Shown here piece by piece: positions 60,224 through 64,000 of a DNA stretch of 64,000 nt; the stretch's first letter is position 1; every line of letters starts with the position of its first letter. Both the position numbers and the translations under genes were made by a program. The notes beneath the pieces are model-generated. The model worked only from the letters and a program-made list of their open reading frames with translations, had not been told where the DNA came from and did not search any database. Source of the stretch: Mumia flava (GTDB lineage Bacteria > Actinomycetota > Actinomycetes > Propionibacteriales > Nocardioidaceae); the NCBI RefSeq assembly GCF_002797495.1, contig NZ_PGEZ01000001.1, positions 2,914,001 through 2,978,000 on the forward strand. The letters run 5' to 3'.

Positions 60224-61222
60224 GTGTTCGACGACGCGCTGCTCGACGAGGAGGCGGCGCTCGCACGCGCCGACGCGACGCTCCGTGAGCTCGCGGAGGC
60301 CGGCGCCCGCGTCCGCGTCGACGCTCGCAGCGCGACCGAGCACCAGGGGGCGGCGCCGCAGGACCTGTCCCCGCGGGCGGTGGTCGCGGTCGGCGCCGAG
60401 GCACGGTTGCTGCGGGCGGTGCTGGAGCCCGTGAGCCCGGTCCCGTTCGTCGCGTGGGACCGCCCGTCCCTGCCGGCCTGGGCGAGCAGCCTGGACCTGG
60501 TGGTCGTGACGTCCTCGGGCGACGCGGCCTCGCGCGCGGCGGTCGCCGAGGCGCAGCGCCGTGGCTGCATGCTGCTGGTCGCGGCGGCTCCGCACTCGGC
60601 GCTGGCCGAGGACGCGGCCGGGCGCTGGACGACCTTGCTCCCGGTCGTCACCGCCGACCCGTTGGCCGCGTGCGTGGCGGTGCTGCAGGCCCTGCACGCG
60701 GCCGGGCTCGCTCCGAGCACCGACGCCGAGGGCGTCGCCGGGTGCCTCGACGCCGTGGCGATCGCGTGCTCGCCGTTCCGCGATCTCGGGAGCAACCGGG
60801 CGAAGCAGGTCGCCGACGCCGTCGGCGACGCGCAGCCGTTGCTGTGGGGCGGCTCCGTGCTGGCGGCCCGCGCCGCGCGCAGATGGGCCGAAGGTCTGCG
60901 CAGGGTGGCGGGGCTGCCCACGTTCGCAGGCCCGGCGACCGACCTCGTCCCGCTGCTGGAGTCCGCAGGTCCGCGCGACGTCTTCGCCGATCCGGTCGAC
61001 GGCGAGGCCTCGGCCCGACCCCGGCTGGTGGTGCTCGACGACGGCAGCGACGACCCGCGCGTCCGCGCCGAGCGCGGCGGTCTGGCCGGCGCCGCCGAGC
61101 GGCACGACGTCGGGGTGGACACCGTGGCCGCCCACGACGGCGACGCGCTCGGGCGGTACGCGGCGCTGGTCGCGACCGGTGGCTTCGTCGCGGCGTACGT
61201 CGCGGTCGGCCTCGGGCTCTGA
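60224..61222 (+). CDS. SIS-domain protein, isomerase-like (manB operon)
   Basis: 332-residue protein in the place where mycobacteria carry Rv3256c beside manB. It resembles bifunctional phosphoglucose/phosphomannose isomerases in layout: LDLVVVTSSGDAASRAAVAE as first SIS strand, SPFRDLGSNRAKQVADAVGD, and LLWGGSVLAARAARRWAEGL. The usual sugar-isomerase catalytic Glu and His region is not clear, so it may be a pseudo-enzyme or regulator. GTG start 15 bases after the Trm112-like gene. Function uncertain. Confidence 0.7.
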   Translation: MFDDALLDEEAALARADATLRELAEAGARVRVDARSATEHQGAAPQDLSPRAVVAVGAEARLLRAVLEPVSPVPFVAWDRPSLPAWASSLDLVVVTSSGDAASRAAVAEAQRRGCMLLVAAAPHSALAEDAAGRWTTLLPVVTADPLAACVAVLQALHAAGLAPSTDAEGVAGCLDAVAIACSPFRDLGSNRAKQVADAVGDAQPLLWGGSVLAARAARRWAEGLRRVAGLPTFAGPATDLVPLLESAGPRDVFADPVDGEASARPRLVVLDDGSDDPRVRAERGGLAGAAERHDVGVDTVAAHDGDALGRYAALVATGGFVAAYVAVGLGL

Positions 61223-61288
61223 GCCCGGGAGGAGCCGCTGCCGGCCTCCGGATGTGCGTGCGCGCACTCCGTCGCGTGCCCGGCTGGC

Positions 61289-61294
61289 TACCAT
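61289..61294 (+). promoter_or_regulatory. -10 box for leaderless sahH
   Basis: TACCAT lies six bases before ATG 61301. It excludes the in-frame GTG at 61295 as the main start, because that would leave no gap after the box. Confidence 0.55.
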
Positions 61295-61300
61295 GTGCGC

Positions 61301-62731
<1,431 letters not shown>

Positions 62732-62745
62732 GCGGTGGCGCGACG

Positions 62746-63474
62746 ATGAACGAGGACAGCGCCGGCGCTGTCGACCCGGCGGGTGCGGCCGGTCCCGGCG
62801 GGGGCAAGGTCCTCGTCGTCGACGACGACGAGGCGCTCGCGGAGATGCTCACGATCGTGCTGCGCGCGGAGGGCTTCGAGCCGCACGTCGTGATGACGGG
62901 CACGGAGGCGATGGACGCGTTCCACGCCTTCGAGCCCGACGTCGTCCTGCTCGACGTGATGCTGCCCGGGATCGACGGGATCGAGGTCGCCCGGCTCCTG
63001 AGGGCCGAGTCCGGGGTCCCGATCGTCATGCTGACCGCGAAGGGCGACACGACCGACGTGGTGCACGGGCTCGAGTCCGGGGCCGACGACTACGTCGTCA
63101 AGCCGTTCAAGCCGAAGGAGCTGATCGCGCGGATCCGTGCCCGCACCCGTGCGTACCAGCAGGCCGATCCGGAGACCCTGGCGATCGGCGACCTGACGAT
63201 CGACGTGCCCGGGCACGAGGTCACGCGCGACGGCGCTCCGCTGTCGCTGACCCCGCTCGAGTTCGACCTGCTCGTGTGCCTGGCTCGCAGTCCGCGCCAG
63301 GTCTTCACCCGCGAGGTGCTGCTCGAGCGGGTGTGGGGCTACCGCCACGCCGCCGACACGCGGCTGGTCAACGTCCACGTCCAGCGACTGCGCTCCAAGG
63401 TCGAGCCCGACCCGGACAACCCGACGGTGATCGTCACCGTCCGCGGCGTGGGCTACAAGGCCGGCGGCGCCTGA
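62746..63474 (+). CDS. mtrA: Response regulator MtrA
   Basis: 242-residue OmpR-family regulator of cell division and envelope genes. The receiver domain has VLVVDDDEALAEMLTIVLRA, phospho-acceptor Asp70 (VVLLDVMLPG), Thr97 and Lys119 (YVVKPFKPKEL). The winged helix follows (LTPLEFDLLVCLARSPRQVF, VERVWGYRHAADT-like end with VNVHVQRLRSKVE). The N-terminus is about 14 residues longer than mycobacterial MtrA and Ala/Gly-rich. Next gene begins four bases after the stop. Confidence 0.96.
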   Translation: MNEDSAGAVDPAGAAGPGGGKVLVVDDDEALAEMLTIVLRAEGFEPHVVMTGTEAMDAFHAFEPDVVLLDVMLPGIDGIEVARLLRAESGVPIVMLTAKGDTTDVVHGLESGADDYVVKPFKPKELIARIRARTRAYQQADPETLAIGDLTIDVPGHEVTRDGAPLSLTPLEFDLLVCLARSPRQVFTREVLLERVWGYRHAADTRLVNVHVQRLRSKVEPDPDNPTVIVTVRGVGYKAGGA

Positions 63475-63478
63475 TCCG

Positions 63479-64000
63479 ATGAGGGCGCGCCCCCCGACGT
63501 GGCTGCGCCGGGGGTTGCTGCGCGCCCGGCGGCTCGTCCTGCCCGCGGTGTCGCTGTGGCGTCGCTCGGTGCAGGCGCGGGTCGTGATCACCACGATGGC
63601 GACCTCGATCGTCGTGATCGGCGTCGTCGGGTGGCTGCTCCTCCAAGGCGTCGCCGACGGTCTCACGAACGCGCGGCTCTCCGTCGCGCTCTCGGAGTCC
63701 CGGTCGGGCTTCAGCGCGGCGCAGCAGTCGCTCGACGTCCGTGCGGTCTCCGAGGCCGCATCCGGCCCGGACGTCCTGCGCACGCTGGTCAACGACCTCG
63801 CCGAGCGCTCCGGCTCGCCGCCGTCGTACCTCGTGCTGCTCGAGGGGCCGATCACCGGCGGCACGGACCGCGGGCTGGAGCCGACGGTGGTGTCGTCGTC
63901 GGGCCTGGTCGCCGAGTCGATCCCGGACGACCTCGCCGCGAGCGTCGCCGCCGGTGACGGGCCCGCGTACACGTTCACGCGGCTGTCCACCGAGACCGGG
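63479..64000 (+). CDS. mtrB: Sensor kinase MtrB (3' end outside window)
   Basis: The first 174 codons of the MtrB membrane sensor that phosphorylates MtrA. ATG 63479 opens an Arg-rich cytoplasmic segment (about 30 residues, RRSVQARVV), one membrane helix (about 36-60, TTMATSIVVIGVVGWLLLQG) and the start of the outer sensory domain (LSVALSESRSGFSAAQQSLD). Kinase domains lie beyond the window. Identity rests on the fixed mtrA-mtrB order and the N-terminal layout. Confidence 0.92.
   Translation, partial: MRARPPTWLRRGLLRARRLVLPAVSLWRRSVQARVVITTMATSIVVIGVVGWLLLQGVADGLTNARLSVALSESRSGFSAAQQSLDVRAVSEAASGPDVLRTLVNDLAERSGSPPSYLVLLEGPITGGTDRGLEPTVVSSSGLVAESIPDDLAASVAAGDGPAYTFTRLSTETG

Noticed and set aside
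61223-61300. SAH-type riboswitch before sahH
   Set aside because: The gap is under 80 bases and a -10 box lies six bases before the ATG, leaving no transcribed leader to fold.

Overview
The window is 64 kb of very GC-rich chromosomal DNA from an actinobacterium. Support comes from the MtrA/MtrB two-component pair, a WhiB2-like regulator, coenzyme F420 biosynthesis genes (cofD/cofE type), LytR-CpsA-Psr cell-wall enzymes, mycobacterial-type LpdA, frequent GTG starts and many starts that look leaderless. Gene order, recalled from general knowledge, follows the Mycobacterium tuberculosis stretch that holds pmmB-deoD, lpdA, maf, birA, purK-purE, the cpsA-like gene, fbiB-fbiA, whiB2, manB, sahH and mtrA-mtrB. 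Gene content such as HtaA heme uptake and an Rv1264-like cyclase beside purK suggests a Nocardioidaceae-type relative, but genus cannot be fixed by eye. No tRNA, rRNA, CRISPR array, transposase or prophage gene was seen.

Layout. 1-2.7 kb: phosphohexomutase (cut by the window edge), purine nucleoside phosphorylase and a divergent TetR gene. 2.7-11.4 kb: a heme acquisition locus. A six-gene minus-strand operon (hmuT, hmuU, hmuV, a membrane-anchored accessory protein, two-domain HtaA, a secreted Ig-like protein) is divergent from heme oxygenase, with a rich operator region between. 11.4-17.4 kb: lpdA, a DUF559 nuclease-like gene flanked by matching palindromes, and pyruvate carboxylase. 17.5-22.2 kb: a three-gene operon of unknown membrane proteins, divergent from an acyl-CoA dehydrogenase. 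22.2-29.1 kb: a nucleoside/nucleobase ABC transporter with a deaminase, divergent from a PucR-type regulator.

29.2-37.2 kb: GNAT acetyltransferase, secreted nuclease/phosphatase-like protein, maf, then birA, a PH-domain membrane protein, a class III adenylate cyclase, purK and purE, then a secreted lipase. 37.3-45.6 kb: PPOX flavoprotein, TetR regulator divergent from a 3-hydroxyacyl-CoA dehydrogenase and an acyl-CoA dehydrogenase, then xylulokinase, a Tat-exported hydrolase and a LacI regulator. 45.6-53.2 kb: two divergent LCP enzymes, a TIGR03089 protein, cofE/cofD, a membrane protein with a Tyr/Gln/Gly-rich tail, and whiB2. 53.3-64 kb: glycosyltransferase with a large membrane domain, a DUF5719-like protein, a degenerate metallopeptidase-like protein, DUF3499, manB, a Trm112-like protein, an SIS protein, sahH, mtrA and the start of mtrB.

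The strongest candidates for something undescribed are: (1) a family of long intergenic palindromes, two of which tightly bracket a winged-helix plus DUF559 nuclease gene as if the unit were a REP-like cassette; (2) the three-gene membrane operon at 17.6-20.9 kb, whose first and last proteins share a Cys/His-rich tail; (3) a domain shared by two heme-locus surface proteins. Operator calls (hmu, pucR, acyl-CoA dehydrogenase, CRP-like sites) are read directly from inverted repeats; the regulators assigned to them are inferences.
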